Shown here: positions 1 to 10,594 of the stretch, in pieces
Position numbering within the stretch: position 1 is the stretch's first letter
How the letters are laid out: every line of letters starts with the position of its first letter
DNA from: Oscheius dolichura
Lineage: Eukaryota; Nematoda; Chromadorea; Rhabditida; Rhabditidae
Length of the DNA stretch: 64,000 nt
Direction of reading: 5' to 3'
Assembly: GCA_932521035.1 (NCBI GenBank)
Contig: OW051493.1
Location: 1,178,001-1,242,000, forward strand
The notes under the pieces: generated by a model
What the model was told of the DNA's origin: nothing
The model's input: only the letters and a program-made list of their open reading frames with translations
Database searches by the model: none
Position numbers and translations under genes: made by a program

Positions 1-1473
1 TGACAACACACCTGTCAACTGTAATTATCAACAGAAAAGAGAAGCGACGAGAGCGAAAGAGAACGGCACAGAGAGAGGCGTTTTTACCCCGGGAGGGTGA
101 CGCATGCGGTGATGAAAGATTGGGTTATGGGTATATTTAAAGGAAGCGGTGGGATGAAATCAAGAGCTCTCTCTATTTTCTGGAATACCGTATTCTTCTG
201 TTGTATATTTTTTTGTCAAAGTCTATAACCAAGATCATTGAATAACCTATCTTTTCCATAAAAAGGCGGAGCATCAAATCTTTCAATTTTTTTGCGGCTA
301 AGTGATCAGTGAAATTCGAGTGGTGAAACAAATGTACAATGTATTTCTTGCTATAAAGCGGTTCTTTGAAGCCGAAATTTCATTAATTTTCAATAATTCT
401 GGTAACAAACCTCCTTTGTTCCGATCTGTGGTCTCCCATTTTATTCTAAACGTCAGGAAACCTAAATTGTAACTTTACAGTCGTTTAAAATGGGGCAGTT
501 CTCTTTCTTACGATATTGTACTACCTATAGTTCACAAAAGCTCATATTTTCCTGCCCAACCACATGGTAGAATATTGATTATCACAAATTTTCATTAAAA
601 CAGTTTTCCGAAACGCAAATTATTCAAATTCTTCCAATTTTCAAAAGCTAGTAACCGTTTTTCATGTCTCTCTTATCGTTACAGTGACCAATATCGCCAT
701 TCTCTGCATTATAACGATTTCCTGGAACTCAAAATTCTCCAAATTTCACCTAACATTTTCCATTTTTCGTCTCTCCTTCTTAAAATAACCCAAAGCCCTT
801 CTCTCCAGCCCCTTATCCCCGATCTCTGGTCGTGGTTTGAACCTGAACTTCAAAAAACTCAGCCTCTCTCGTTCGATGTTCCCCTTTTCTTTCCCCGCTC
901 TCCCGCCCTCAGAGTTTCTATTTACACCTTCCTCCCTTCGAAAAGCACAGCCATTTCCCATGGCACTCTCCTCGCTCGTTCCCTCCCTCCCTCTCTCTCT
1001 CTCTCTTTCTGCAAATCTGCCCACTGCCGATGTTGTCTGCTGTGCTGTGTGTTGACACGCATTTCCGGTACCCCCAGTCGCGGATTAGTAGAGAGTAGTT
1101 CACATTTTTTGAGAGGAATATTGGAAAATAGATTGCCCTCTTGAAAAATAGGCTGCCCCCTTTCCGCTCTCCTCTCCTCATTCGTCTCCAGTGATAAATG
1201 CAGCCAGAACGCCTAATTGAGCCCCGAGGGTAATCTACTAGGCGCACCTCCCTGCCGGGAGAACACCGCAATGTTTCAACCACCCTATATAGGAAATTCC
1301 CAGTTACTTTTCTTTGATACAACGCTGTCACCATAACAATTCGAAAAAGTAAAGAACCAATTCAAGCAACAGCTGGTTGATTTTTTGAGAAAAAATTGAA
1401 AAAGGCAAAGCCTGGAGCGAGAACATTGTTTCCCCAATTTTTTCTAATATATTTCCCCATTGAAACATTTTGG

Positions 1474-1609
1474 TATAGTCCGTTTCCAGCGGATATTCTA
1501 CGGATTCAAATTTGGTGGCGCGTCTCCGCTACGAGACCAGGTTTGAAAGCTTTCTGGTCCCGCAGCGGAGAGGTTATCCAGGGAAATATCCACTGGAAAT
1601 GGACTATAG
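1474..1609. mobile_element. Family C short inverted-repeat element
   Basis: A 136 bp element whose ends are complementary: TATAGTCCGTTTCC at the left and GGAAATGGACTATA at the right. Inside is a second pair, GTCTCCGCTACGAGACCAGG and CTGGTCCCGCAGCGGAGAGG. Related copies lie at 36520-36622, 45338-45462, 53508-53618 and 55051-55140. It has no coding capacity, so it is a MITE-like non-autonomous element. Confidence 0.75.
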
Positions 1610-2949
1610 CTTTTGTTGGAGGGAAAGTAAATGTTCCGGTCCTCCTTTTTAACCAATCACTATAATTTCCGAACTACTGAAGTCGAAGCAATAGCCGTAA
1701 CCAGGGTAGCACAGTTTTTATTAAACCAAAACCAAATGATCCTCTCCTTGTCACGGCATTATTTTCATCTCTTCTTTTTCGCAGATTTTTCCTATAATTC
1801 AACTCCAAAACATTTTTCTGCTCCTCTCAATTGAGACAGAAATTGATTTTCTACTGTTTTCCTCACCATTTTTATTAGAGTAAAGATAATTTCAGTTGAT
1901 GTTGTGGTCTGCATAGTTCCCCTAGTTTACCCGGCGAACATTCCTCCGTCTTCCTCTCCCACTGTTCCCCTCTCACTTTTCCCATCAAAAAAGTCCTGGC
2001 AAAGGAATTTCTGTTCCCCGTTCCGTGATCTATTTGCTTTTACTTCTTTTTCTTCTTTTTCTGTTTGCGGCCGAGTAATCTATCAAACTGGGCACTGTAT
2101 CAATTGTCGTCTCGGCTCTTACGGTTCAAGGCTGATGTAACCGAGTTGGAGTAAACATAGAGAGACAGAAAAGAGAAGGGGAAACGGCTTACCGCTTGAT
2201 GGAGAATCACACCCACACACAGAAAGATAGGAAAAACCAGCGGTATTGAAAAATCGGGGAACAGAAAGGAGACTAATTTGAACGCCCACAGCTCTATAGT
2301 TCTTTTCCAAAAAATAGGGCTACAGTAATCCAGGGGGGTTCCTTGAAAATCAGGCAACTTTTGCGATTTTGTTCTCCGATCCCAAATGGTCTCGAACGGA
2401 GGCAAATTACTGTATCCCTATTTTTTGGAAAAAAACCATACACTAAATTAATCTAATTCTTTATTCTGAAGGGAAGCTAATATTCAAAAAATTCGGATAT
2501 GGAATGTTTCATTTCTGATTTTAATACACGACAACGGCAATTGTTTTGTTCAATGCAGCGGTTACCCCTCAAAATGAAAAAAGCGACTAAAAAAAGAACA
2601 CAAATGCCTTCCCGGCTGGCAGAATGTGAAAAACAACTGCTTTTTTGAAATAATACTATGTTTGGACGTTATCGCCACAGTTTCTGGCTCAAAGTATTAA
2701 TAGCGGTACCGAAACTGACCAAAATTCCCCTTTTATCTGTTCGATAGCCTTCTGTACCTCCTGAATTAGTATTTTTTTCTTGGATGGGTCCTATCTTTTT
2801 GAAATTCGATGGTTCTAAACAGGATATCAGGGTACTTTGGCTATTTTGAACTCTCCTTTGTGCGTTTTGGGCAGTCTAAAGAGGATTTTACGATCCCAAG
2901 CCCGGGAACGCGGCTTGTAACTCAGTTTTTTTTGGTTTACTTGTTTTTC

Positions 2950-3790
2950 TTTTATTACACAAAGTTTCCAGTACTTATTTTGAAAGCCGCGAATACTAAT
3001 ACGGCACCTAGAACATTAAAAATATTTAAAAGCCCTGATAATCCATATTTATTTTCTAGAATTGGGACAAGAATTGGAAAAATCGCCAAAATCGCTCTAC
3101 CACTATCCAAATCAAGCTGCGCATTAAAATCCTCGCCAAAACTTCAAAAAAATCCACATTTTTCCATCTTTCCTGCCCTGAATTTCCTGAAGTCAATTAC
3201 CATGTATTTTACCATCTCCATGTCAGAAAAGTAAACTTAAAAAATTTCAAAAAGTCGAGAATTTGGTTAATTTTTCTAGGTTTGGTGACTTGACTTGAGA
3301 TTGGAATGAATGAAGAGAAAAATAGCCTTTTTGGATTTATTTGTAACGCCGTTCGACGCTTCACCATCGGCGCCAAGAAGCCAGAACAATTAAAATCCTC
3401 GCCAAAACTTCAAGAGATTCACATTTTTTCCTCTTTTCTGCCTAGAAGTTTGTCAAACCCCTTACCATACTTTTTACCATCTCATACGCAAAACCTTCGC
3501 TTATTTTGAAAGCTATGAATACTAATAGGCTACCTAGACCATAAAAAAAATTTCAAAAGCCTATAATTTTTTACATTTTCCAGAATTGAAGAATCGGAAA
3601 AATAGCCTTGTTGGATTTTTTTCATATGGCATCGAGCTAATATTACCGCCGGTAACAAATGTGTATATTAAAACCCTCGCCGAAACTTCAAAAACTCCAT
3701 TTTTGCCTTCTATTGCCAAATTTTTCCAAAATCCCTTGCCATTTCCGCTTAAAATTCCTCCTGTTTCTGGTCTTTTCTCCTTTATGTTGC
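2950..3790. repeat. Diverged tandem triplication, unit about 270 bp
   Basis: Three diverged units follow one another. Each carries a block like ATTAAAATCCTCGCC (near 3123, 3388 and 3667), preceded by a block like GGAAAAATAGCC and accompanied by TTTTGAAAGC with GAATACTAAT. No long frame is shared by the three units, so this looks like a decayed local tandem repeat rather than tandem exons. Confidence 0.6.
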
Positions 3791-4317
3791 CGCCGCCGCG
3801 TAGCTGCTGCTGCTTATCATCCCCTGTGCCTGTCCTTCTCCCGCTCTCCCCCCTATTTCCTGCCTGCCCAATGGTCCAGCCCCCTTTCCGTCGTTACAAA
3901 ATGTCCTTCACGCCATCTTATTTCTCCCGTTTTGCTGCCTGTTATTCCCCCCGTCCGCTGCCTGCCTTGCTTGCCCCCCACTGCCCGATCTGCCAACCGT
4001 GGCGGGTGGGGGGTGATCGAACAACAGCACACAACCCAGGGTCGGGAGGAAGGGGCGACCGATCGAAAAAGGAGAGAGAAAGGGGGCCACGCCCCTTTTA
4101 CTTTCTTTTTTCTGTCCCCCCTTTCACTGAATTCTTTCGCTCTTTATTCTCCCGTCCCGCTGCCATTCCTCGCCCTTTCAACCCAGGAGCAGAGTCCACC
4201 GGCTGCCGGTCTTTAACCTCTGCCCCCTCCTCAATCTCTTTACAACACAGAATTAATTTATGGGGCAGGGAGGGAAGGGGCAGATATTGATGACAACCAC
4301 AAGGAGAACACAACAGA

Positions 4318-4332
4318 CCCCCCCCCCCCCCC
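4318..4332. repeat. C homopolymer
   Basis: An uninterrupted run of about 15 C sits at the end of a G/C-rich low-complexity stretch. The exact length may be a sequencing artefact. Confidence 0.7.
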
Positions 4333-4518
4333 TCTCGCAAGTTGACAACATACGAAAATTGAAATTTAGCCGAATAAATTAGACGAGCAGTATAAAAACT
4401 AAAGTTTTGAATGTTTTAAAGACTTCTTAAAACTAGAAAAAAGCAGAAACTTTTGTTCGACAATCTTTGCACAAATGTATTTTAGCTTCAATTTACCCTC
4501 AGAAAGCATGGATAACAA

Positions 4519-4670
4519 GGCTCGACCCCCGATAGTCGGATCCCCTGCACCCGTAAAGTCTCGGCAGTTGGATCATCTTTATTCAAAACTGTTACAAAAC
4601 TGAGACGCCTTTATACCTTTGTCTTGCCGAGAATTTACGGGTGCTGGGGATCGGACTATCGAGGACCGAG
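4519..4670. mobile_element. Family B hairpin element
   Basis: About 150 bp with complementary arms. The left arm contains GATCCCCTGCACCCGTAAAG and TCTCGGCA; the right arm contains CGGGTGCTGGGGATCGGACT. The central part resembles CAAAACTGTTACAAAACTG. It is one of about ten related copies in the window, short, foldback and without coding capacity. Confidence 0.75.
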
Positions 4671-5576
4671 CTGGAAACAGCTCTAAACTCCTTGGAGACT
4701 TGTTTTGCATCCTTTTTTTCAATTAAAAATGATCTTCTGAGCTTTTTATTCTATGGGAATTGAGGGTAACGCCGTTACGAGGGTGAGAAAGTCATAAATT
4801 TAATGGGATTCACAGTCCTTATTGCCTATGAAATGATGGGAAGGGAGATGGGGCGCGAAAGAAGGGAAAAGTGGGAATAAGCGCTGAACTGATGTGCCAA
4901 ATAGCGTTCTTCAGCCGGAACAGTCGTTTTATGTTTCACTTGAACCATTTTTTGAACCATTTTTAGCTACCGTTAGTGAGTAGACTAAAAAAGTAGGCTT
5001 TCCGAAAATCCATCTCAATTTTTCTATCCAATGGTTTACCCCAACCTCATAAAGCCGTCATCAGGGAAAAAGTCAGTAGCTAAATAAAGCGAATGACAAA
5101 ACAAACATGTTCTATTTGCCTATTCCCTTTTGTTGTTTCCCCCCTTGCAGGAACCATTTTTCCCCTTTTTCTCTTCCCAGCCGTCAGTATTCCCATTAAT
5201 TTTAACCAGAACCCCCTTTTTTTTCTCCGGTTCGAGGAATATTGGATTACTTTTCCCCCGGCGCAGTCTCTACCTAGTCTCGCTTGTTTTTTGCACTATT
5301 CCCCGTCTCGGAGGGGGCTGAAATACTGAAAAACACCTGGCAAAACAGCAGACGAGCAAGGGGAGAGGAGGTAAACAACGTTCTCCCCCTTCATTTTAGT
5401 CGTCTAGCAAGGAAAAACCCTTGTTTACAGCATTTTTCTGAAATATTCGTCTTCCGCGCTTCAATTTCATCATAAAATGTTCTTTCTTCTTCTTTTCTTC
5501 AATTATTCATCCGGTTTATCACAATTCTTACAATTTTAAAATTTTCAGGTAAACCGTTCCTTCTTCCTCGTCTACG

Positions 5577-8500
5577 ATGGCTTATGAGACCCGATTCGTG
5601 AGTTTTCGTACTTTCCATGGCAACCGGGGGCTAATCAACGCTATTTATGGAGTTTCTTTCGAAGAAAAGGGAGAGATAAACAGCCGTTAGCCAAGGGAAC
5701 TAATAATCCGCGCTATTCATTCCACTCAACATAGCATTATTCAAAGAAGCGGGTCTCTTATCACTCCTCCTTGAAAAAATATAAAAACCGACTCATTTAT
5801 AGGGAAATAGCGCTTTTTTTTCTTAGTTTTATAGAATTTTTATTATAAAAACTCAACAGCAGAGCTATTGCTTTCCTACTTTGAATTTTCCTAAAGTAAT
5901 AGCCGTGAAACCTGATAAAATTGGAGCCTTCTGTTTGTCTAAAAGGGGAACGGCTCATTTTTCCCCGGGCCGTTAGCCTGAGCCATTCCATTTCCATTTC
6001 CTCTCTCCCTCGACGGCACTCCATGCATTAATCGGCCCGGACGGAGGCAGCAGATTAGCGCGTTTTTTCTGCCGAAGGAGGAGCTCTCCTCCCTGCTTTC
6101 CTTCCACTTTTATTCAATTTTGACTACTGATTTTTTTAGGTTATAGAAATTCTTTAAATTTCCGCTATATTACCAGGTTTTGTTGCGTAGACTGCTCCAA
6201 ATCGCTCCATTTTACTCAGAATGAGATGAAATTCGCAATTTCAGCCCGTTCCCTACCGCAGCAAGCTGACGGAGCCTTTCGAGCCTGGACAGACCCTGAT
6301 CGTCAAGGGAAAAACCGGAGAAGACTCTGTTCGGTAAGTTATCACAACCTTTTTCTTTTATTTGACGAAAAAAAAAGTTTTACATCCCCTTTAAAATGAC
6401 GGCTAGAGATATTGTTTTGTTGCATAGGCAGATGACGATGGAAATTTCCGAATTTCGTAATCACAAATTGAAAAATGGCTACTATATACCGAAAATAGTC
6501 AATTTCTGGAAATTCCTCATTTGAAAATTCACAAATTCTTTATTTTTATGCTTAAATAGGATAATAATAAGGTTCTTCAATAGTTGCTAGCGATGTCTCC
6601 TGGAATCATTGAGCCCAATACGTTCACTGTCAAAAATTTGATCCATTTCTTTCTTCTTCGGCTATCTTCCCTTGTTGACTTTTCTCTAATGGCTTGTATT
6701 TCGAAATTTGACGTTTGCCGCGGAAATAATGGCACTGTCCTTAACAGTCCGATCCCTGCACCCGTAAAGTCTCGGCAAGACAAATCTATAAAGGCGTCAC
6801 AGTTTTGTAACAGTTTTGAAGAAGAGAAAGTTCTGAAAAAGAGAAAGTTCTAAAAATATCGCCATCTCCTCCTTTTTTTCTCAAAAAGGTCATCTAATTG
6901 TTTACTGAAGAGTGGCGAATATCAAAAGGCACCTGTCCTGTTTCCCTTTTTTATCACAGCCACCTCGCAGAACAAAAACAACCGGTCCATCCACTATCAT
7001 TTTGATAATTTCGTCGTCGTCTTCTCCTTCACCAGCCCGCTATTCTCTTCTCTTCTCGACAATTTGAAACGCAAAGCGATGAAAAGCAATAAACAAGCCG
7101 GCTGCATTCCAATTCGGGGTGTGGGGAGAATGAAACGGCGCGGGGAAGAGAAGAGAAGGAAAGGCAGGGGAAAAGGGGGAATGACATGTTTATAATCAAA
7201 GAAGGAACCACTAGAAAGCTATAAAGTGATCATAATAAAGAGAACATGAAACGGTTCTCATAATAAAACGCCGAATTTCGGGTGTAGATGGGAGTGTCGG
7301 GTGTTTGTGCCCGAATCTCGGTCATTTCTTGGTCGATTTCAAATATTCAAAGGCCTAGTTGGAGAGCACGAAAAGACGATTCTAATCAACCCAGTCACAT
7401 CTCAACCGACCCGATAAAACAATCTGTAGCCCCATAAACTTTGATAGAGAATATGCTACGTAACGCGGGGGACGCCGTGCGTTTGCTCATAAATGACGGT
7501 ACACTGAATAATTCGGGTAATTTTCAGTTTCACCATCAATCTCCACCACAACGCTGCTGACTTCTCCGGAAACGATGTTCCCCTTCATATCAGCGTCCGC
7601 TTTGATGAGGGAAAGGTTCGTTTCCTATTATTTCTCTTCATCTCAAACACCTGCTTCCACGAACGTTTGAATGTTTTGAGCGGGAAACAAATGGTAGAAC
7701 CGAAACAAAACGTGTTTCACTGTTGTATTAGCAAGCATTTTGCAATTGTAACGGATGATTTTATATCTTTGTCTTACCGAGACTTTTCGGGCGTGGGGGG
7801 AAACAGACTATCGAGGACCGAGCCAAAAATTTGCTATTTCTGCTAATTTTATAGTCTAACTAGTCAATTCTTCTCAACCAAATGTTTTACAAATGCCTTA
7901 AAAGGAGTTCGAAACTCTGAAGGGAATTCCATTGCAACTGAAATATATCTAATTTCCTCCCATTTTCTCCATCAAAATCGGTTTATTTCCTTTTGATAAA
8001 GTGAAGTCCATTTCCAGATCGTCTGTAATACTTTCGCCAAGGGAGAATGGGGCAAAGAAGAGCGCAAGAGCAACCCCTACAAGAAGGGAGACGATGTCGA
8101 CATCCGAATCCGTGCTCATGACAGCAAATTCCAGATCTTCGTAGATCAGGTCAGTCATCTTGTTTTTCATGTTTTGATGAATGTATTAAAAGAATTCCAA
8201 TTTTTTCTATCACTGTGCCGGAGGCATTTTCAAAAATGGCAAAAAATTTTCAGAAAGAGCTGAAGGAATACGAGCACCGCTGCCCCCTGTCGTCCATTTC
8301 TCACTTCTCCATTGACGGAGACATTCTCGTCAGCGATATCCACTGGGGAGGAAAGTACTACGTGAGTTATTCTCTTCTTTTTTATTGTTTTATCAATTCC
8401 ATAAAAATCACTCTTTCAAAAGAATGTCGTTTAGCCGAAATGATTATTTGCAATTTTCAGCCGGTTCCATATGAGAGCGGACTCGGAGGAGACGGCCTGG

Positions 8501-9415
8501 CTCCCGGAAAGAGCCTCTTCGTCTACGGTATGCCGGAGAAGAAGGGAAAGAGATTCCACATCAATCTCTTGAAGAAGAACGGAGACATCGCTCTCCACTT
8601 CAATCCTCGCTTCGATGAGAAGGTTGGTTTTTCCCGCAAATATCCTAATCCGAACAAGATACAAAGATTTGGGCGCTTATAAGTTGATCGAACTAAGTTG
8701 ATCTTGAAAATTTGAAATCTTTCAAAAAATGTCATTACTAAAACAACGAATAATTCCAGAAATTTATACGTTTTTCTTGATACTTATAACTTCTTTTGGC
8801 TTTGGAAATTATAGTTTTATTTTCGAACACGAAGTTTACTTGGACTTGAGTTGACTTTGAAGTAAAAGGCTCCGCTTGAAACCTTTTTGAAGCTCTAATT
8901 TTTTACCGGATATCCCTAATTTTTTGATAAGATTGTGAGGTTTTTACATTTTTATCGAATGGAATGTATTGAAAAAACTGAATGTTCCCGCTCTCCAAAA
9001 TATAAAAACTACCCAGTGAAACCTAAAATTTTCTGGATTTTTCAATAAAATACGCAAATTATAATTCCCTATTTTCAGGCTGTTGTCCGTAACTCTCTGA
9101 TCAGCAACGAGTGGGGAAACGAGGAGCGCGAGGGAAAGATTCCCTTCGAGAAGGCCGTCGGCTTCGATCTGGAGATCAAGAACGAGGAATACGCTTTCCA
9201 GGTGGGACCTTTGCCAGTTTTTTTTCTTCAAATTTTTCACTTGTACCATAAATAGCCGGCATTTTCTTCAATTTGATGTCGCTTCACTGAGTTTCATTTA
9301 GATCTACGTAAACGGCGAGCGTTTCGCTTCCTACGCTCACCGTCTCGAGCCCCACGAGCTGAACGGTCTCCAAATCGGCGGAGATGTCGAAATCACCGGA
9401 ATCCAGATCCAATAG
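5577..9415 (+). CDS. lec-1: Tandem-repeat galectin (LEC-1-like)
   Basis: A beta-galactoside-binding lectin of 278 residues with two carbohydrate-recognition domains. Exons are 5577-5597, 6245-6333, 7528-7615, 8018-8149, 8254-8361, 8461-8622, 9079-9201 and 9302-9415; phases close exactly. Domain 1 (about residues 8-140) carries HISVRF and WGKEER. Domain 2 (about 146-278) carries the canonical sugar-binding set HFNPRF, VRNS and WGNEER. Length and exon order match the nematode 32-kDa galectin, and I recognise the sequence as close to C. elegans LEC-1; the symbol is given by resemblance, and a sister paralogue such as LEC-2 is possible. There is no signal peptide, as usual for galectins, which are made in the cytosol. 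The ATG lies 28 bases after a TTTTCAG acceptor, compatible with trans-splicing. An AATAAAG signal lies about 275 bp past the stop. Intron 2 holds a family A copy. Confidence 0.95.
6737..6830. mobile_element. Partial family B element in galectin intron
   Basis: It contains the family B arm CCCTGCACCCGTAAAGTCTC followed by the CAAGACAAA / AAAGGCGTCACAG core, but the opposite arm is missing. It is a truncated copy. Confidence 0.6.
7262..7492 (+). mobile_element. Family A element in galectin intron
   Basis: A copy of the dispersed family A unit, about 230 bp. Diagnostic words are CGGTCATTTCTTGGTCGATT, AGTTGGAGAGCACGAAAAGA and AACAATCTGTAGCCCCA. The unit begins beside an ACGCC/GGGCG-rich end and finishes at TACGTAACGCG. 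It carries no gene. Confidence 0.8.
7745..7832. mobile_element. Partial family B element in galectin intron
   Basis: One arm of family B (CTTACCGAGACTTTTCGGGC, then GACTATCGAGGACCGAGCC) is recognisable next to a diverged core. The other arm is absent or decayed. Confidence 0.5.
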
Positions 9416-9860
9416 ATCAGCTTCTACTGACCGCTGTGTTTTGGCGCCCATTCCCGGCTATTTTTCTATAGAAAATTCCCATTTTTGGTGGAAATATAGT
9501 CGTTTTGGGATCCAAAACAATCCCCTACACTGCCACTTTCCCATCAATTTATTCATTTCTCTTCTTCAGAGTAAAAAAGCATTGTATTACTGTATTGAAT
9601 TCTTCAAAGTATTCTTTTCTACTTCTTTTTGATAAATGTCTCTACTTTCTTCTCTTGTTTTTTCTATTTTTGTAAGCTATGGACAATGTTAATAAAGTGT
9701 ATGCTTCTACTTTTCCTTGATTTGGGTATCTTTAGAAGTTCAACGACGCAGGAAATTCAAAGAAAAGAGAGAATTTATTTTCCACCAGCTCCTCTCAATC
9801 AACCAACAATGTGGATTTCTTTAGAAATTTATAAGTTCAGCGAAACTCAGAGGTAAAACC

Positions 9861-10100
9861 ATACATGTGCAAACGCCCGAGCGGGGTACGTAACATATCC
9901 TCTGTCAAAGTTTGTGGGGCTACAGATTGTTTTGTCGGATCGGTTGAGATGTGACTGGGTTCGTTAGAATCGTCTTTTCGTGCTCTCCAACTAGGTCTTT
10001 GAATTTTTGAAATCGACCAAGAAATGCCCGAGGTACGGACACAAACACCCGACACGTCTACGCCCACAAAAGGGGGTAGCGCCCGAAATTGGGCTTTCTG
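9861..10100 (-). mobile_element. Family A element
   Basis: A reverse-orientation copy lying between the galectin 3' end and the duplicated GNAT exon. It shows TACAGATTGTTTTGTCGG, GTGCTCTCCAACTAGGTC and ends near ACGCCCACAAAAGGGGGTAG, followed by GCGCCCGAAATTGGGC. Confidence 0.8.
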
Positions 10101-10141
10101 CTCAGGTATGAGTAAATACCATCTCTCCATGCTGCTCCTTT

Positions 10142-10318
10142 TTTCAAGTTACACCAGTTCCTCCTCAAAGGCTTTCCCGAGTCCGCGTCTTCTATTCTCT
10201 TTCAACACGTACAAATGACTCAGCCCGCCGCAGACATCGGCCATTTCAAAGGCAACCAATTCTTTCTTCTCATTTCTAATCGAAGTGGAGGGAAGAGAAG
10301 TGATTTTTTGACCGAAAT
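10142..10318 (-). pseudogene. Duplicated GNAT exon (partial copy)
   Basis: This stretch is nearly identical to exon 5 of the neighbouring GNAT gene (10847-11020), including the acetyl-CoA loop residues RRRGLGKA. In the copy the reading frame soon ends (EEELV then stop) and no donor like that of the original follows. Similarity continues weakly to about 10380 into the next upstream part of the original gene. It looks like a recent segmental duplication of one exon plus flanking intron, lying downstream of the gene it came from, and probably not used. Use as an alternative exon cannot be excluded, since the gene's normal last exon (10595-10742) lies before it in transcription order. Confidence 0.75.
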
Positions 10319-10594
10319 GGGCTGATTTTCAGGGAAGAAATAGCGAAAAATCACATGGTATTGTCTATGTTGTATACGCTAGTATACACGAATTCTCTTT
10401 TGAAAAACCTCACATTTATGCTTAATATTACTTACACTATAACGGATAATGGAACCATCATCCCTCTGGGAATGAATATCGACCTCCTTCAGAATTCAGG
10501 ATATAAGATCGACTCGCTTACTATCTACTCCTTCAAATAAACGTTTTCTCACCAAAACTGCATAGGAATATTGTTCAAAGAACAAATGTTTATA

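Larger units (their letters stand above)
1..5576. other. Intergenic region, no gene recognised
   Basis: I see no exon chain with acceptable splice sites or family resemblance on either strand. The stretch is AT-rich, with pyrimidine-rich and low-complexity parts (a CT microsatellite near 990-1010 and a C homopolymer at 4318-4332), a family C element, a diverged triple repeat and a family B hairpin. The open frames at 746-1334 and 3586-4340 lie in low-complexity DNA and look non-coding. The right end presumably holds the upstream control region of the galectin gene. Confidence 0.6.

Noticed and set aside
3586-4340. Overlapping frames of up to 234 codons on both strands
   Set aside because: Low-complexity CCT/GGA-rich sequence opens several frames at once; no codon or motif evidence for any of them.
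8431-8735. Open frames antisense to the galectin exons
   Set aside because: They mirror galectin exon 6 and its flanks; the plus strand gives a perfect galectin domain with matching splice phases.
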